From a virus: 27,576 nt of DNA. The notes under the pieces are model-generated. The model was not told the origin of the DNA, did no database searches, and saw only the letters and a list, made by a program, of their open reading frames with translations. The stretch is taken from the IMG/VR virus record IMGVR_UViG_3300047328_000111, positions 1 through 27,576 of that record; one strand, given 5' to 3'. The first letter of the stretch is position 1. Each line of letters opens with the position of its first letter. The translations under genes were made by a program, and so were the position numbers. Below are positions 15,149 to 22,931 of this stretch, in pieces.

Positions 15149-15602
15149 GCGTCGGACTCGTCTTCAGGGATCAGTTGTTCGGTCCAGTAGAGATGCATCT
15201 CGACTTCAGAAAACGGCAGCGTGAGGAATGCGCGGGGATGCTGGCGGTAATAGCGCGCCAGCGCGTAACACCGCCGGATCAGGTAGTCGCCGGAGCCGGC
15301 GGCGGATTCCCCAGCTTCGGAATAAAAAAAGGCGAGACCGACCACGCTGCGGTCGTCCAGTCTTCCGCCGACAGCGCCTTGATTGTCGATGGCGGCACCG
15401 CCGCAAGGCGGGCCAGCATCGCGGTCATCTTTTTCCCATCGAATGTGACCGCCGGCGGATCGGACGTCATATCGAGGAGAACAGGCGGACCGCCGACTTC
15501 GGCGATATCCATCCCCGTCGGTTCGCGCAGGGTGAGTTCGGAAATTTCCTCACCCTGCGCTTTCACCGGCTTAACGAGGGCGACCCTGATGGCGTCGGCC
15601 AT
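15145..15602 (-). CDS. Tail assembly chaperone, -1 frameshift fusion product
   Basis: Predicted 152-residue protein: the first 91 residues of the gp41-like gene, Phe-Phe over the T7 slip site, then 59 residues in the -1 frame (FFYSEAGESAAGSG ... EQLIPEDESDA) ending at a TGA that overlaps the tape-measure ATG. The -1 frame is open without a good start of its own and carries a credible helical sequence (YLIRRCYALARYYRQHPRAFL). Lambda G/GT, P2 E/E' and Mu gp41 use the same arrangement; the long form recruits the tape measure and the short one the tube. Confidence 0.75.
15279..15602 (-). CDS. Tail assembly chaperone, short form (Mu gp41-like)
   Basis: 107 residues from ATG 15602, which overlaps the TGA of the tail tube gene (TGATG). 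MADAIRVALVKPVKAQGEEISELTLREPTGMDIAEVG matches the phage tail assembly family (PF10109-type), where an N-terminal beta pair ELTLREPTGMDI is conserved. The zero-frame end ...SPFFIPKLGNPPPAPATT follows the slip site. A helical domain with MTAMLARLAAVPPSTIKALSAEDWTTAAW lies before it. It binds unassembled tube/tape-measure subunits and is not part of the virion. Confidence 0.8.
   Translation of the reverse strand: MADAIRVALVKPVKAQGEEISELTLREPTGMDIAEVGGPPVLLDMTSDPPAVTFDGKKMTAMLARLAAVPPSTIKALSAEDWTTAAWSVSPFFIPKLGNPPPAPATT
15324..15330 (-). other. Slippery T7 heptamer for programmed -1 frameshifting
   Basis: On the minus strand the sequence reads CCT TTT TTT ATT in the zero frame, so T TTT TTT is an ideal X XXX XXX slip site (Phe-Phe at codons 92-93). 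The -1 frame stays open to 15145. It is the only homopolymer of this length in the tail genes. Confidence 0.75.
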
Positions 15603-15964
15603 CACGCGATCTCCAGGCAATCCGTGCCTTCCCAGCGAACCCGCGCGGTGCCTTCCTTCGTATTCAGTTCGAAGGCGGACTTGGTCCATGCGTTGCGCAG
15701 CACATAGACCTTGCCGTTCGCGAGTTCGGCAGTGACGGTGACATCGGTCATCGCTTCGAGGTCTTCGATCGAGACCTCCGCCAACAGCGAGATGTCGCCT
15801 TCGATGAAGGGCACGCGCGGGCTTTCCTCAAAGCCATGCACGTAATCCTGACCGGCAATGCCCGTGCGCTCGACACGCGAAGGGCTGACGGTGTAGTTGC
15901 CTTTGAGCGGAAGCTGGTTGCCGTCGGCCTTGACGTAGGCGATGCCAGCGAAGCGCTGTCCCAT
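15602..15964 (-). CDS. Tail tube protein (Mu M-like)
   Basis: 120 residues; ATG 15964 with GGAGAG 6 nt upstream. The sequence FAGIAYVKADGNQLPLKGNYTVSPSRVERTGIAGQDYVHGFEESPRVPFIEGDI is the phage tail tube (PF10618-type) pattern, and the C-terminal half gives the beta strands SIEDLEAMTDVTVTAELANGKVYVLRNAW... typical of Mu gp40. It polymerises into the inner tube through which DNA passes. It stands directly after the sheath and before the chaperone, as in Mu. Length normal. Confidence 0.92.
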   Translation of the reverse strand: MGQRFAGIAYVKADGNQLPLKGNYTVSPSRVERTGIAGQDYVHGFEESPRVPFIEGDISLLAEVSIEDLEAMTDVTVTAELANGKVYVLRNAWTKSAFELNTKEGTARVRWEGTDCLEIA

Positions 15965-16003
15965 GGAAGTCTCTCCTGTGTTCGCTGCCTAGAACAGCGC
16001 TGC

Positions 16004-17518
16004 TTAAATGACCGTCGTGGCGCTGGTGTCGTATTGCAGGCGGAACTGCGCCAGCACCGCGAACATCCGCGCCTGGTTGATGATGTCCGGCGGATAAACG
16101 ATGTTCAGCCGGTTCGGATTGTTGGTGTCGCGCTCGACGATCAGGTTGGCCTTGAACGCGCCGACGTTCTCGACAAGGCCGTTGAATTCGTCTTCGCCGT
16201 ACTGCGCAACCAGCTCGGCCTTGACGATCTTCGGCGTGACGATCGCCTGGCCGGGACCAAAGCGCGTGCCGTCATTGGCCAGCTTGTGACGCGGAAACTT
16301 GCCGGCGATGCGCGCGCGCTGACGACGGAACAGCGCCGCAAGCGTGGCGAGCGTGGTGACCAGCTCGTAGGCGTTGTCCGGCTGCCCCTGCGTATTCTTC
16401 TGATACCGCGTGCTTTCGCGCAGGATCATCATCTTGTTGTTGGCGCTGACGCCCTGGGTCGCGAGACCGACGCCCGCAAGGTTGTTCAGCTCCGTCTGCA
16501 TGAAGCGACGGCCTTTCGGCGCCGGCAGGAGGCCTTCCAACTCCAGCGTCTGCAGGGGCCGCGCCGGATCGTTGCTGAGCGCGCGCGCCGCCTTCGCGGC
16601 GTAGCCGGCAGCAATCTCATAGACGGTTGCAGGGACCAGCGGCTCGACGGCCAGCATCGACACGATGCCGGAATTGTCATTCGGACCATAAGTCATCAGG
16701 TTCGAATAGGTGTCACGCTTCGCGCTGAAGACATGACCGTAGACCTGGCGCATCCAGCCCCAGCGGCCGGAGTCCGAGAAGCCGTATTCGGTTTCCCATG
16801 CACTCAGCGACGTGTTGTCGGTGAACGGCATGGCGACGAATTCGAAGGGATCGTCACCGAGATTGGCAATCGCACTCGACATATCCGGCGCGCCGGCGCC
16901 GTTGGCCATTGCGGTATAGGTCAGCGCGAGACCCGCCGGCATCTGCTCGCCGCCGATCAGGCCTTCATAGTTGTCCGACAACTGAATGTCGTTCCCCGTG
17001 AGGCCCTTCCAATCGCAGGTCAAATTGACCGTGGACGAAGAGACGGCCGCCGTGACCGGCAGCGTCGTCATGGCATTGATCGCCGCGGCGATCGCAGTCG
17101 CAACCTGCGCCGTCGTCTGGTTCGCCGTAACCGGCACTTTCACCAGCTGTCCCGCGACATAGAGCGAAAGAACGCCGGATGCCGTCGGTGCACTGGACAC
17201 AGCGATCGAACCGGTCGCCGCGGTGCCGCCGGCGGGCTCGACAAGCGGAAGAATCCACAGTTCCTGAGCGAGGTTACTGGCGAAGAATGCCGCCGCCATC
17301 CGCGACAGCATTGAGCCCGCACCGGCATAGGCATCGACCGCGGCCTGCGACGCGACCGCAACCGGCACGTTGGGCGGAGCCGAACCGGCCGAGAGCTTCT
17401 GACCGACCAGCAATGCTGCCTGACGCACCGTGAAGGTGCCGGCCTTGCTGGGATCGACTTCGATGAACTGACCGGGCAACTTCCAGTTGGCCGGAATCTG
17501 GTTGAACGAAACGGGCAT
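16004..17518 (-). CDS. Contractile tail sheath protein (Mu L-like)
   Basis: 504 residues. N-terminal FNQIPANWKLPGQFIEVDPSKAG and AALLVGQK blocks match Mu gpL; a variable beta-rich insertion covers about 100-210; the middle (EFVAMPFTDNTSL and WGWMRQVYGHVFSAKRDTYSNL) and C-terminal domain (VPATVYEIAAGYAAKAARALSNDPARPLQTLELEGLLPAP; RFGPGQAIVTPKIVKAELVAQYGEDE) are classical for the subtilisin-like sheath family. The ATG overlaps the DUF2635 stop (TAATG). Role: contractile outer tube that drives injection. Length is normal for the Mu type. Confidence 0.95.
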   Translation of the reverse strand: MPVSFNQIPANWKLPGQFIEVDPSKAGTFTVRQAALLVGQKLSAGSAPPNVPVAVASQAAVDAYAGAGSMLSRMAAAFFASNLAQELWILPLVEPAGGTAATGSIAVSSAPTASGVLSLYVAGQLVKVPVTANQTTAQVATAIAAAINAMTTLPVTAAVSSSTVNLTCDWKGLTGNDIQLSDNYEGLIGGEQMPAGLALTYTAMANGAGAPDMSSAIANLGDDPFEFVAMPFTDNTSLSAWETEYGFSDSGRWGWMRQVYGHVFSAKRDTYSNLMTYGPNDNSGIVSMLAVEPLVPATVYEIAAGYAAKAARALSNDPARPLQTLELEGLLPAPKGRRFMQTELNNLAGVGLATQGVSANNKMMILRESTRYQKNTQGQPDNAYELVTTLATLAALFRRQRARIAGKFPRHKLANDGTRFGPGQAIVTPKIVKAELVAQYGEDEFNGLVENVGAFKANLIVERDTNNPNRLNIVYPPDIINQARMFAVLAQFRLQYDTSATTVI

Positions 17519-17745
17519 TACTTGTCCCTCCGGGAGTTCGATGCGGATTTGTCGTCACCGCCGGCGGCTGCCGGTTGGGTGTTGCTGATGTCAGAGACCG
17601 ACACGCGCGCGATCGCACCATCCGCGACGCGGCGCGCGGTGAACTGATCATCCGGCCAGTCACTTTCCTTCCCGATCGCGCCGTGCGTCGGATGACGCAG
17701 GCCTTCGTAATCGGACTTTGTGGGTCTCACGCGGACGATGTTCAT
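17518..17745 (-). CDS. DUF2635 small tail protein (Mu gp38-like)
   Basis: 75 residues; ATG 17745 shares bases with the previous TGA (TGATG), and GGAG lies 8 nt upstream. The start MNIVRVRPT, then GLRHPTHGAIGKESDWPDDQFTARRVADG, fits DUF2635, always found immediately before the sheath in Mu-like tails. The C-terminus has an Ala/Gly/Asp-rich, disordered extension. Function not known; possibly sheath or tube assembly. Confidence 0.85.
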   Translation of the reverse strand: MNIVRVRPTKSDYEGLRHPTHGAIGKESDWPDDQFTARRVADGAIARVSVSDISNTQPAAAGGDDKSASNSRRDK

Positions 17746-18299
17746 CAATCTTGCTCCAGTTCGACGCGGCCGCGCATCGGCATCGTCTGCGGCGATCCGC
17801 CGACGACCTTGCCGGTGACGTTCACGTCTTCGAATTGATCGGGAATAGAGGGCTCGAAGGCCACGCGCGTGACAAACGCAATCTCGAGCCGAAGCTCGGC
17901 GAAATAGGTCTCGCCGTTTTGAGGATAGAGCCGCCGTCTGTTGACCGACGAAATGCTCTCGAACAGCGCATTTGGACCGAAGCTGATGAATTCGGGATCG
18001 GTGAAAAGCCTATCTTCGATCCTGTCGACGTCGCTATCGATGTCACCCGACAATGTCGCGGGATCGTCGAAGCCGCGCACGACGGAAATCCCGATCGTGA
18101 CGGTCGAGACGAATTTCAGTTCGCCGGCGTTAGGATCGCCGTCCGGCTGAAGCTGCTCACCGAGAATGAATGTGGAGAGACACGGCAGATTGTTCGGCTG
18201 CAGCTGGGCGACCGGTGTCTTGCGGCGTGCTTCATATCCAGCCAGTGATTCCAGACGCTGATAGATATCGTCCCGCAGTTGCGTCGCGATCGTTGTCAT
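17745..18299 (-). CDS. Tail terminator/neck-like protein (Mu gp37 position)
   Basis: 184 residues; ATG overlaps the TGA of the FII-like gene (ATGA). N-terminal TTIATQLRDDIYQRLESLAG, a central LPCLSTFILGEQL, and ISVVRGFDDPATLSGDIDSDVDRIEDRLFTDPEF are typical of phage tail terminator-type (U-like) proteins in this slot. A beta-rich C-terminal half follows. Position between head-tail joining protein and DUF2635/sheath equals Mu gp37. Homology to lambda gpU is only by layout; family membership should be treated as probable. Confidence 0.65.
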   Translation of the reverse strand: MTTIATQLRDDIYQRLESLAGYEARRKTPVAQLQPNNLPCLSTFILGEQLQPDGDPNAGELKFVSTVTIGISVVRGFDDPATLSGDIDSDVDRIEDRLFTDPEFISFGPNALFESISSVNRRRLYPQNGETYFAELRLEIAFVTRVAFEPSIPDQFEDVNVTGKVVGGSPQTMPMRGRVELEQD

Positions 18300-18616
18300 G
18301 ACAGCGCCTTCAGCGTCCAGCGAGAGCCGCCATTACCGTCAAAATCCGTGTCGTCGATGAGATAATTGACGCCATCCAGCGCCAGGCGGTCGCCGGGGAC
18401 CGGTTCTTGGACAATCTCAGCAAGACGCACGTCGAAAGTCAGAGTGGCCGAAGACATGATTCCGTCTTCGACCGGCACGTCGATATTCTGACGTGTGAAG
18501 ATGCCGCGCACCGCATAAGCCGGCGCGCCTGGTTGCGAGACCGACGGCGTGACAGTCGCCGGTCTCGCAAAGGTGTTCATCGCAGGCGCAAGCACCAGCG
18601 ATGAGAAGTCGATCAT
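18296..18616 (-). CDS. Head-tail joining protein, lambda FII-like
   Basis: 106 residues from ATG 18616 (MIDFSSLVLAPAMNTFARPATVTPSVSQPGAPAYAVRGIFT), 4 nt after the DUF2190 stop; a longer frame start at 18643 overlaps that gene. N-terminal MIDFSSLVLAPAMNTF and the RGIF turn fit the gpFII-like head-tail connector group, as does the order cement-FII-terminator. The rest is strands with SATLTFDVRLAEI, GDRLALDGVNYLIDD and SRWTLKAL. It would sit on the head to receive the tail. The shared gene order supports this more than any single motif. Confidence 0.65.
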   Translation of the reverse strand: MIDFSSLVLAPAMNTFARPATVTPSVSQPGAPAYAVRGIFTRQNIDVPVEDGIMSSATLTFDVRLAEIVQEPVPGDRLALDGVNYLIDDTDFDGNGGSRWTLKALS

Positions 18617-18620
18617 GGGA

Positions 18621-18944
18621 TCAGCCGATGCGGACGCGGCCAACAGCCGACGGGTTCGCCGCCGCTTCGGTCGCGTAGCCGATCAACGTGTTGCCGGACG
18701 CCGTCGTCGTGGCATTGCTGGCGTTGGAGTCCCAATAGATGGGGGCACCGACGGTCCAGACCTGCGCACTGACCTTCGCCAGTTCGAAGACGCCCTTGGT
18801 CTTGACCGAAGTCGGCGCGCCAGCAGCCGCCGCGAAGGTCGCAACACCGATCAGCGAGCCGATGATGACCAGCTGACCGGACAACACGCCGCCCGACGGC
18901 GCGGGAACGGTGATGTTCTCGCCGTCCTGAATGAAGTTTTTCAC
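18621..18944 (-). CDS. Capsid cement/decoration protein, DUF2190 family
   Basis: 107 residues, start GTG at 18944 with GGAGA about 6 nt upstream. MKNFIQDGENITVPAPSGGVLSGQLVIIGSLIGVATFAAAAG is a clear DUF2190 signature, with the WTVGAPIYWDSNASNATTTASGNTLIGYATEAA core after it. DUF2190 proteins occupy the position of lambda gpD beside the major capsid protein and decorate or strengthen the capsid. A strong hairpin ends 21 nt before the start, between this gene and the capsid gene. Confidence 0.85.
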   Translation of the reverse strand: MKNFIQDGENITVPAPSGGVLSGQLVIIGSLIGVATFAAAAGAPTSVKTKGVFELAKVSAQVWTVGAPIYWDSNASNATTTASGNTLIGYATEAAANPSAVGRVRIG

Positions 18945-18965
18945 GTAAGTTCTCCGGAATATGCG

Positions 18966-18987
18966 AAGGCCCGCCGGAGCGGGCCTT
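18966..18987 (-). terminator. GC hairpin between capsid and cement genes
   Basis: AAGGCCCGC pairs perfectly with GCGGGCCTT across a 4-nt loop (9 bp). On the minus strand no T-run follows (CGCAT), so true termination is weak; on the plus strand the tail is TTTCGC. It lies 31 nt after the capsid stop and 21 nt before the cement start, where abundant expression is needed. A processing or mRNA-stabilising element is likely. Confidence 0.45.
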
Positions 18988-19018
18988 TCGCGCTACGATT
19001 TGGGGTGAGGTCCGCCGC

Positions 19019-20452
19019 TTACGCGCCGGGGTTTTTGTACAGGCCGCGCCAGTGCAGCGCCTTCACGCCGGCATCGAGGCGCACCTTGAACTCGGTGCCA
19101 TCGACGCTCCAGCCTTCGCGCTGATCCAGGAACGGCTCGCTGTTGCCGTCGAGGTAGGTCACTTCGACGGTGTCGGCCGCATTCGGATCGGCGGCGAAGT
19201 ACCACGCCGTTCCGGCAAGACGCGCATCCGAAACCGGGGTCGCGATGTTGCGCACCGGGTTCGGCGTTCCCGCCGCATCACCCGGCGTCTTCTCCGAGTT
19301 GATGATGGTCAGGGCAAGGTCCAGCAGCTCGGGCGGGAGCAGCATGAACTTCGGCCGCAGATTCAGACCCGCGACGATGTTGTCGGGGTCCTTCTGCCGC
19401 GACATCGCGACCCGGCCGGCGCCGAGCGTGGCAACCGACGGAGCGCCGCCCGATGCCGCCAAGTTGCCGTGAGCGGAATTGAACAGCGCGACGCTGTCCT
19501 GCATGACCGGATTGCTGTTCAGGATCGCGTAGACCAGATTGCCGATCGTCCGCTTCGCAGCGCGGCCCATGCGCTGCGGAATCTTCGTCATCACCGACAT
19601 GTCGTCATTGATGATCGCCTGACGCGTGATGGCGAACATCTTGCCGTAGGTCGCGATCTGAACCGAAACGCCGGTATCGCCGATGGTGCCGTATTTGTAC
19701 TCGGCGCCCTCTTCCACCTTGTCGAGACCCGGGAACAGGTTGAGATCGACGCGGGAAATCGGCCGGAAATCCGACGCGGTCCCCTTCGCGGTCCACTGAT
19801 CGAAGGTCTCTTCGGCTTCCTGGTAGCCGATCATCATCGCCTTGTGCGCGACGTTGCCGAGCACGTTGCCGAAGTCCGACGACGAATGCATGCCGGCCGC
19901 GTTCCGGAACGTGAAGGCGTGGCCGATCATGGCCATGCGGTCCATCTGGCCGCTGCGGACATTGACCGTGGTCAGGAACGAACGGGCGAGTTCGGCGAGG
20001 GTGAGCCCCGCAAACTCATTACCACGCGCGTTCTGAAGCGCTTCGCCGCGGAGCATGCCGGCCCGCAGCAGGAGGCCCTGCTCCGCACCCTGACGCCACT
20101 TGTCCTGGGCATCGGCCACGACCGTGACCTGCCCATGCGACGGCGCGGTGCCGCCATTGGCATTTTGGGTTTCGGCCCACTTGTCGATGATGCGCTGGCG
20201 CGCGTCATTGACCGTGACACCGTCGCGGATCATTTCATCCGCGAAGTCCTGGCTGAGACGGGCCGAACGCACCGCCGAATTGATGGTGGCAACGCGTTCG
20301 CGTTCCGCACGCACGCCTTCCTGGCGGATAGCGTTCTGGTCAACGTTGACCGTGACCGGCGCGCCGGCGACGGCCGCAGGGGCCGGTGCAGGCGGCGGAG
20401 CCGGGGTATTCTCGGCAGGAATCGTGCCCGCCGTCGTGGTCGCTTGAGGCAT
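19019..20452 (-). CDS. Candidate nested capsid protein from internal start in fusion gene
   Basis: Within the 705-codon fusion gene, codon 229 is an ATG (20450-20452) with AGAGAGGA 6 nt before it, at least as strong as the ribosome site of the full gene. Translation there would give 477 residues: a Pro/Ala linker, a helical scaffold/delta-like region (about 260-325 of the full protein), and the whole capsid domain, without the ClpP protease. Lambda Nu3 within C is the known precedent for such nesting. It lies exactly at the boundary between the protease and the linker, so it is unlikely to be chance. Confidence 0.6.
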   Translation of the reverse strand: MPQATTTAGTIPAENTPAPPPAPAPAAVAGAPVTVNVDQNAIRQEGVRAERERVATINSAVRSARLSQDFADEMIRDGVTVNDARQRIIDKWAETQNANGGTAPSHGQVTVVADAQDKWRQGAEQGLLLRAGMLRGEALQNARGNEFAGLTLAELARSFLTTVNVRSGQMDRMAMIGHAFTFRNAAGMHSSSDFGNVLGNVAHKAMMIGYQEAEETFDQWTAKGTASDFRPISRVDLNLFPGLDKVEEGAEYKYGTIGDTGVSVQIATYGKMFAITRQAIINDDMSVMTKIPQRMGRAAKRTIGNLVYAILNSNPVMQDSVALFNSAHGNLAASGGAPSVATLGAGRVAMSRQKDPDNIVAGLNLRPKFMLLPPELLDLALTIINSEKTPGDAAGTPNPVRNIATPVSDARLAGTAWYFAADPNAADTVEVTYLDGNSEPFLDQREGWSVDGTEFKVRLDAGVKALHWRGLYKNPGA

Positions 20453-21136
20453 AGCTTGTCCTCTCTGGGGTGATGCGGCGGGTGCCGCGGGGGCCGGGCT
20501 CTGGGCCCGGAGCTGTGCGGGCGCACGAAGAATGCGCGCCAAATCTTCTTTCTTCAGCGGTGCGTAAGCCGCCGTGCGGAGCGCTTCGGCGATCTGGTCG
20601 GCGAAGCCCTTTTCGACGCATTCCGCAGCGCCGAGAAAGGTTTCCTGCGACATCATCGCGCGGATTTCCTCCGGACTGAGGCCGGTCCGCTTTGAATAGA
20701 TATCGACGATGATCTGCGTCTGCCGATCGACTTCATCGGCCATGTCACGCATGTCTTCAGAGCCGCCGAACACAGCACCATAGACATCGTGGATCATCAT
20801 GCTGGCGTTGTCGGCGATGATGATCGTGTCGCCAGCCATCGCGATGACCGACGCAATCGACGCCGCCATGGCGTCGATCCGCACTTCGATCTTCTTGCCG
20901 CAAGCACGCAGCGCGTTGAAGATCGCGAGACCTTCCATCACCGAGCCGCCGGGTGAGTTGATCCGCACCACGATGGTGTCTCGATCGCTCAGCTCAGCGA
21001 GCGAGGCGATGACATCGATCGCACGGATCGATCCGTCCCAATCCGTTGAATCGATCACGCCGTAGATCAGAATTTGTCCGTTGATCACAAGCGAGCGGAC
21101 GTCGTCGCGCTCGTTGCGCGTTGCTGGTGCAGGCAT
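19019..21136 (-). CDS. ClpP-like prohead protease/major capsid protein fusion
   Basis: 705 residues; ATG 21136 with GAGGA just upstream, following the portal stop. Residues 1-200 are a ClpP/S14 protease: INSPGGSV (59-66) forms the oxyanion loop, AMAASIAS gives Ser93, and MMIHDVYG gives His116; the third residue may be acidic near 165. A Pro/Ala/Gln linker (about 205-265) leads to a helical scaffold region. The capsid domain then covers about 335-705, with WRQGAEQGLLLRAGM, the HSSSDFGNVLGNVAHKAM block and the GTAWYFAADPNAADTVEVTYLDG end typical of this HK97-fold group. Role: prohead assembly and maturation; the protease is presumably removed after cleavage. The fusion family is known; here a strong internal start adds interest. 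Confidence 0.93.
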   Translation of the reverse strand: MPAPATRNERDDVRSLVINGQILIYGVIDSTDWDGSIRAIDVIASLAELSDRDTIVVRINSPGGSVMEGLAIFNALRACGKKIEVRIDAMAASIASVIAMAGDTIIIADNASMMIHDVYGAVFGGSEDMRDMADEVDRQTQIIVDIYSKRTGLSPEEIRAMMSQETFLGAAECVEKGFADQIAEALRTAAYAPLKKEDLARILRAPAQLRAQSPAPAAPAASPQRGQAMPQATTTAGTIPAENTPAPPPAPAPAAVAGAPVTVNVDQNAIRQEGVRAERERVATINSAVRSARLSQDFADEMIRDGVTVNDARQRIIDKWAETQNANGGTAPSHGQVTVVADAQDKWRQGAEQGLLLRAGMLRGEALQNARGNEFAGLTLAELARSFLTTVNVRSGQMDRMAMIGHAFTFRNAAGMHSSSDFGNVLGNVAHKAMMIGYQEAEETFDQWTAKGTASDFRPISRVDLNLFPGLDKVEEGAEYKYGTIGDTGVSVQIATYGKMFAITRQAIINDDMSVMTKIPQRMGRAAKRTIGNLVYAILNSNPVMQDSVALFNSAHGNLAASGGAPSVATLGAGRVAMSRQKDPDNIVAGLNLRPKFMLLPPELLDLALTIINSEKTPGDAAGTPNPVRNIATPVSDARLAGTAWYFAADPNAADTVEVTYLDGNSEPFLDQREGWSVDGTEFKVRLDAGVKALHWRGLYKNPGA
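20453..20466 (-). promoter_or_regulatory. Internal ribosome binding site in capsid fusion gene
   Basis: On the minus strand AGAGAGGA is followed by CAAGCT and then ATG of codon 229. It is a near-consensus Shine-Dalgarno inside a coding region at the protease-linker boundary. Confidence 0.6.
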
Positions 21137-21146
21137 GATGTCCTCG

Positions 21147-22709
21147 TTAAGCGGCGGTCGCGATATCGGGGATATCGGGCGCGTTCGGATCGGCGATCTT
21201 TTGCGACACGCCCTTATCGGTCACTCGACGCGGATCGCTGTCGAAAATGAGACCGTTCTTGTCGGCGACTTCGTTGTCCCGCGCCTGTTCGGCCGCCAGT
21301 TCTTCCGGCGAGTAACCGAGACGGCGCTGTTCTTCGCTGCGGCTCGACAAGCCGGTGCGGATCGCCTTTTTCGCCGCGTCGATTTCGACGCTCGGATCGA
21401 TCATCTCGCGCCGCGGCGGCGTCCAGGTCAGAGACCACGGTTCGGTAGAACCGGTCACGACGGCGACCGCCTGATGCGTCCAGCGATCGACTGCTCCCAG
21501 CATCTGCGGGATCAGCATATTCCAGCGCCACGACTCGATATTGCGCCCGAATTCGAGCCAGCCCATCCGCCCCGACGAATAGTTCACACCGGAGAGATTG
21601 CCGGTGAACGCTTCGCGCGAAATGCCAAGGCCGACGGCAGCCTCACCCAACGTCTCCGACGCATAAGGCGCGAAGTCCTGCGTCGTCGGCGGGGTGGCAA
21701 ATTCAACGCTCTCACCCTGCCGCAGGCGTTCGATCATGCCGGGTTCAAACTGTTCGACCGGAATGCCGGAGGGCGATGTCGCGGCATACTGGTAGCCGTT
21801 CTCCGGATCCTGCGTTTCCGTGACAGCGCCAGGATCAACACCGTCGTCCTCCGTGGTCACGAAAGCGGCGAAACACGCGGCGATTTTCTGCCGGATCAGC
21901 TGGGCATCGCGATAGTCGGCCCAATCGCGCATCAGCGTCATGACCGGCGCGAACCATGACACCCCGCGCACCTGCCCCGGTCGATCGACGCGGAACACAT
22001 GCGCGACAAAGTCAGCGGACACGCGCGTGCCCCGGAAGCCGGATCGAACACCCGGCAACATCGATCCGGGATGCTGATCGAAAAGGTAATAGGCGACGCG
22101 ACGGCCGATCAGATCGAATTCGACGCCCTGCACCGCGATATTGCCGTTCGAAAGAACGCCTTCGACCGAACTGTCGATGAAGTCCGGCTCGAGAACCTGC
22201 AGCTGGAACGGGAGCGCAAGCTTGTCTTCGGCGCGGCGTGGCCGCATGCGGATCAGGACTTCGCCGGCTTCAACGATGGTGCCGATCGCGAGGTCCTGCA
22301 GACCGTACAGGTTATGGCGGCCATCGGCATCGATGTCAGTCGATTCGAAATGCTGCTTCAGAAGCTTCTTGACGGCGGCCGCCCGCCTCTCGCTGTCGGC
22401 AGTGACCTGCGGCAGAATTCCGGTGCCGACAACGTTATGCTGGATCACGGTTTTCGCCCGCGCCGCATAGCCATTGTTGCGCACCATATCGCGCGCGACG
22501 TTGCGCAAGCGACCGATCGCATGACGGGTCTCGGTATTCGCATCGGTCCCGGTCGCCCGCCATCCCTGCGTGCGGCGGGAAATGCTGGCACCCTCATAGA
22601 GCGCGCGCGTCGTGGCCATGCGATCGACGCGCTGCCGCGCGGCAATGCGGCGCTCTCCGGCGCGCGGTGCCACGGCCAGAATGGCGCGATCAAGCCAGTT
22701 GGGTTTCAC
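21147..22709 (-). CDS. Portal protein, lambda gpB type
   Basis: 520 residues from GTG 22709 (encoding VKPNWLDRAILAVAPRAG), 1 nt after the gpW stop; the NWLDRAI opening is the usual N-terminus of this family, so the TTG fifteen codons earlier is less likely. Diagnostic blocks are NVARDMVRNNGYAARAKTVIQHNVVGTGI, HVFRVDRPGQVRGVSWFAPVMTLMRDWADYRDAQLIRQKIAA, and GISREAFTGNLSGVNYSSGRMGWLEF near the C-terminus. It forms the dodecameric portal ring for DNA entry and exit. The gene order gpW-portal-protease is that of lambda. Length normal. Confidence 0.94.
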   Translation of the reverse strand: MKPNWLDRAILAVAPRAGERRIAARQRVDRMATTRALYEGASISRRTQGWRATGTDANTETRHAIGRLRNVARDMVRNNGYAARAKTVIQHNVVGTGILPQVTADSERRAAAVKKLLKQHFESTDIDADGRHNLYGLQDLAIGTIVEAGEVLIRMRPRRAEDKLALPFQLQVLEPDFIDSSVEGVLSNGNIAVQGVEFDLIGRRVAYYLFDQHPGSMLPGVRSGFRGTRVSADFVAHVFRVDRPGQVRGVSWFAPVMTLMRDWADYRDAQLIRQKIAACFAAFVTTEDDGVDPGAVTETQDPENGYQYAATSPSGIPVEQFEPGMIERLRQGESVEFATPPTTQDFAPYASETLGEAAVGLGISREAFTGNLSGVNYSSGRMGWLEFGRNIESWRWNMLIPQMLGAVDRWTHQAVAVVTGSTEPWSLTWTPPRREMIDPSVEIDAAKKAIRTGLSSRSEEQRRLGYSPEELAAEQARDNEVADKNGLIFDSDPRRVTDKGVSQKIADPNAPDIPDIATAA

Positions 22710-22710
22710 G

Positions 22711-22917
22711 TCAGAATCCGCTGGTAAAGCCGGCAACGGTGCGGCGCTTGGCAACCGGCAGCCCGAGCTGTCGCTTCAGCGCATCGCGGATCGAACGCAT
22801 TTCGCTGACGGTGCGGTAATCGACGCTCTTGCCGTCATAGGAAACGCGCGTGGTCCCCGACGCAAGCGCGGTCTCGATCGCTTCGAGCCGCGCCTGCACC
22901 TGATCGTTCGTCGGCAT
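22711..22917 (-). CDS. Head-tail joining protein gpW
   Basis: 68 residues, ATG 22917. The order RLEAIETALASGTTRVSYDGKSVDYRTVSEMRSIRDALKRQLG followed by a Lys/Arg-rich tail ending AGFTSGF matches gpW: two helices with a beta hairpin (RVSYDG..VDYRT), and the same C-terminal GF. gpW binds the portal ring after packaging and provides the attachment for the tail. Located between the Ala-rich unknown and the portal, as in lambda. Size equals lambda gpW (68 residues). Confidence 0.92.
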   Translation of the reverse strand: MPTNDQVQARLEAIETALASGTTRVSYDGKSVDYRTVSEMRSIRDALKRQLGLPVAKRRTVAGFTSGF

Positions 22918-22931
22918 TGCTCAGTCCCGCG

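Noticed and set aside
15836-17314. Plus-strand open frame of about 490 codons opposite the tail sheath
   Set aside because: Antisense of a strongly recognised sheath gene; very Arg-rich translation without a domain pattern.
19052-20473. Plus-strand open frame of about 470 codons opposite the capsid fusion
   Set aside because: Antisense of the ClpP/MCP gene; Arg/His-rich composition typical of shadow frames.
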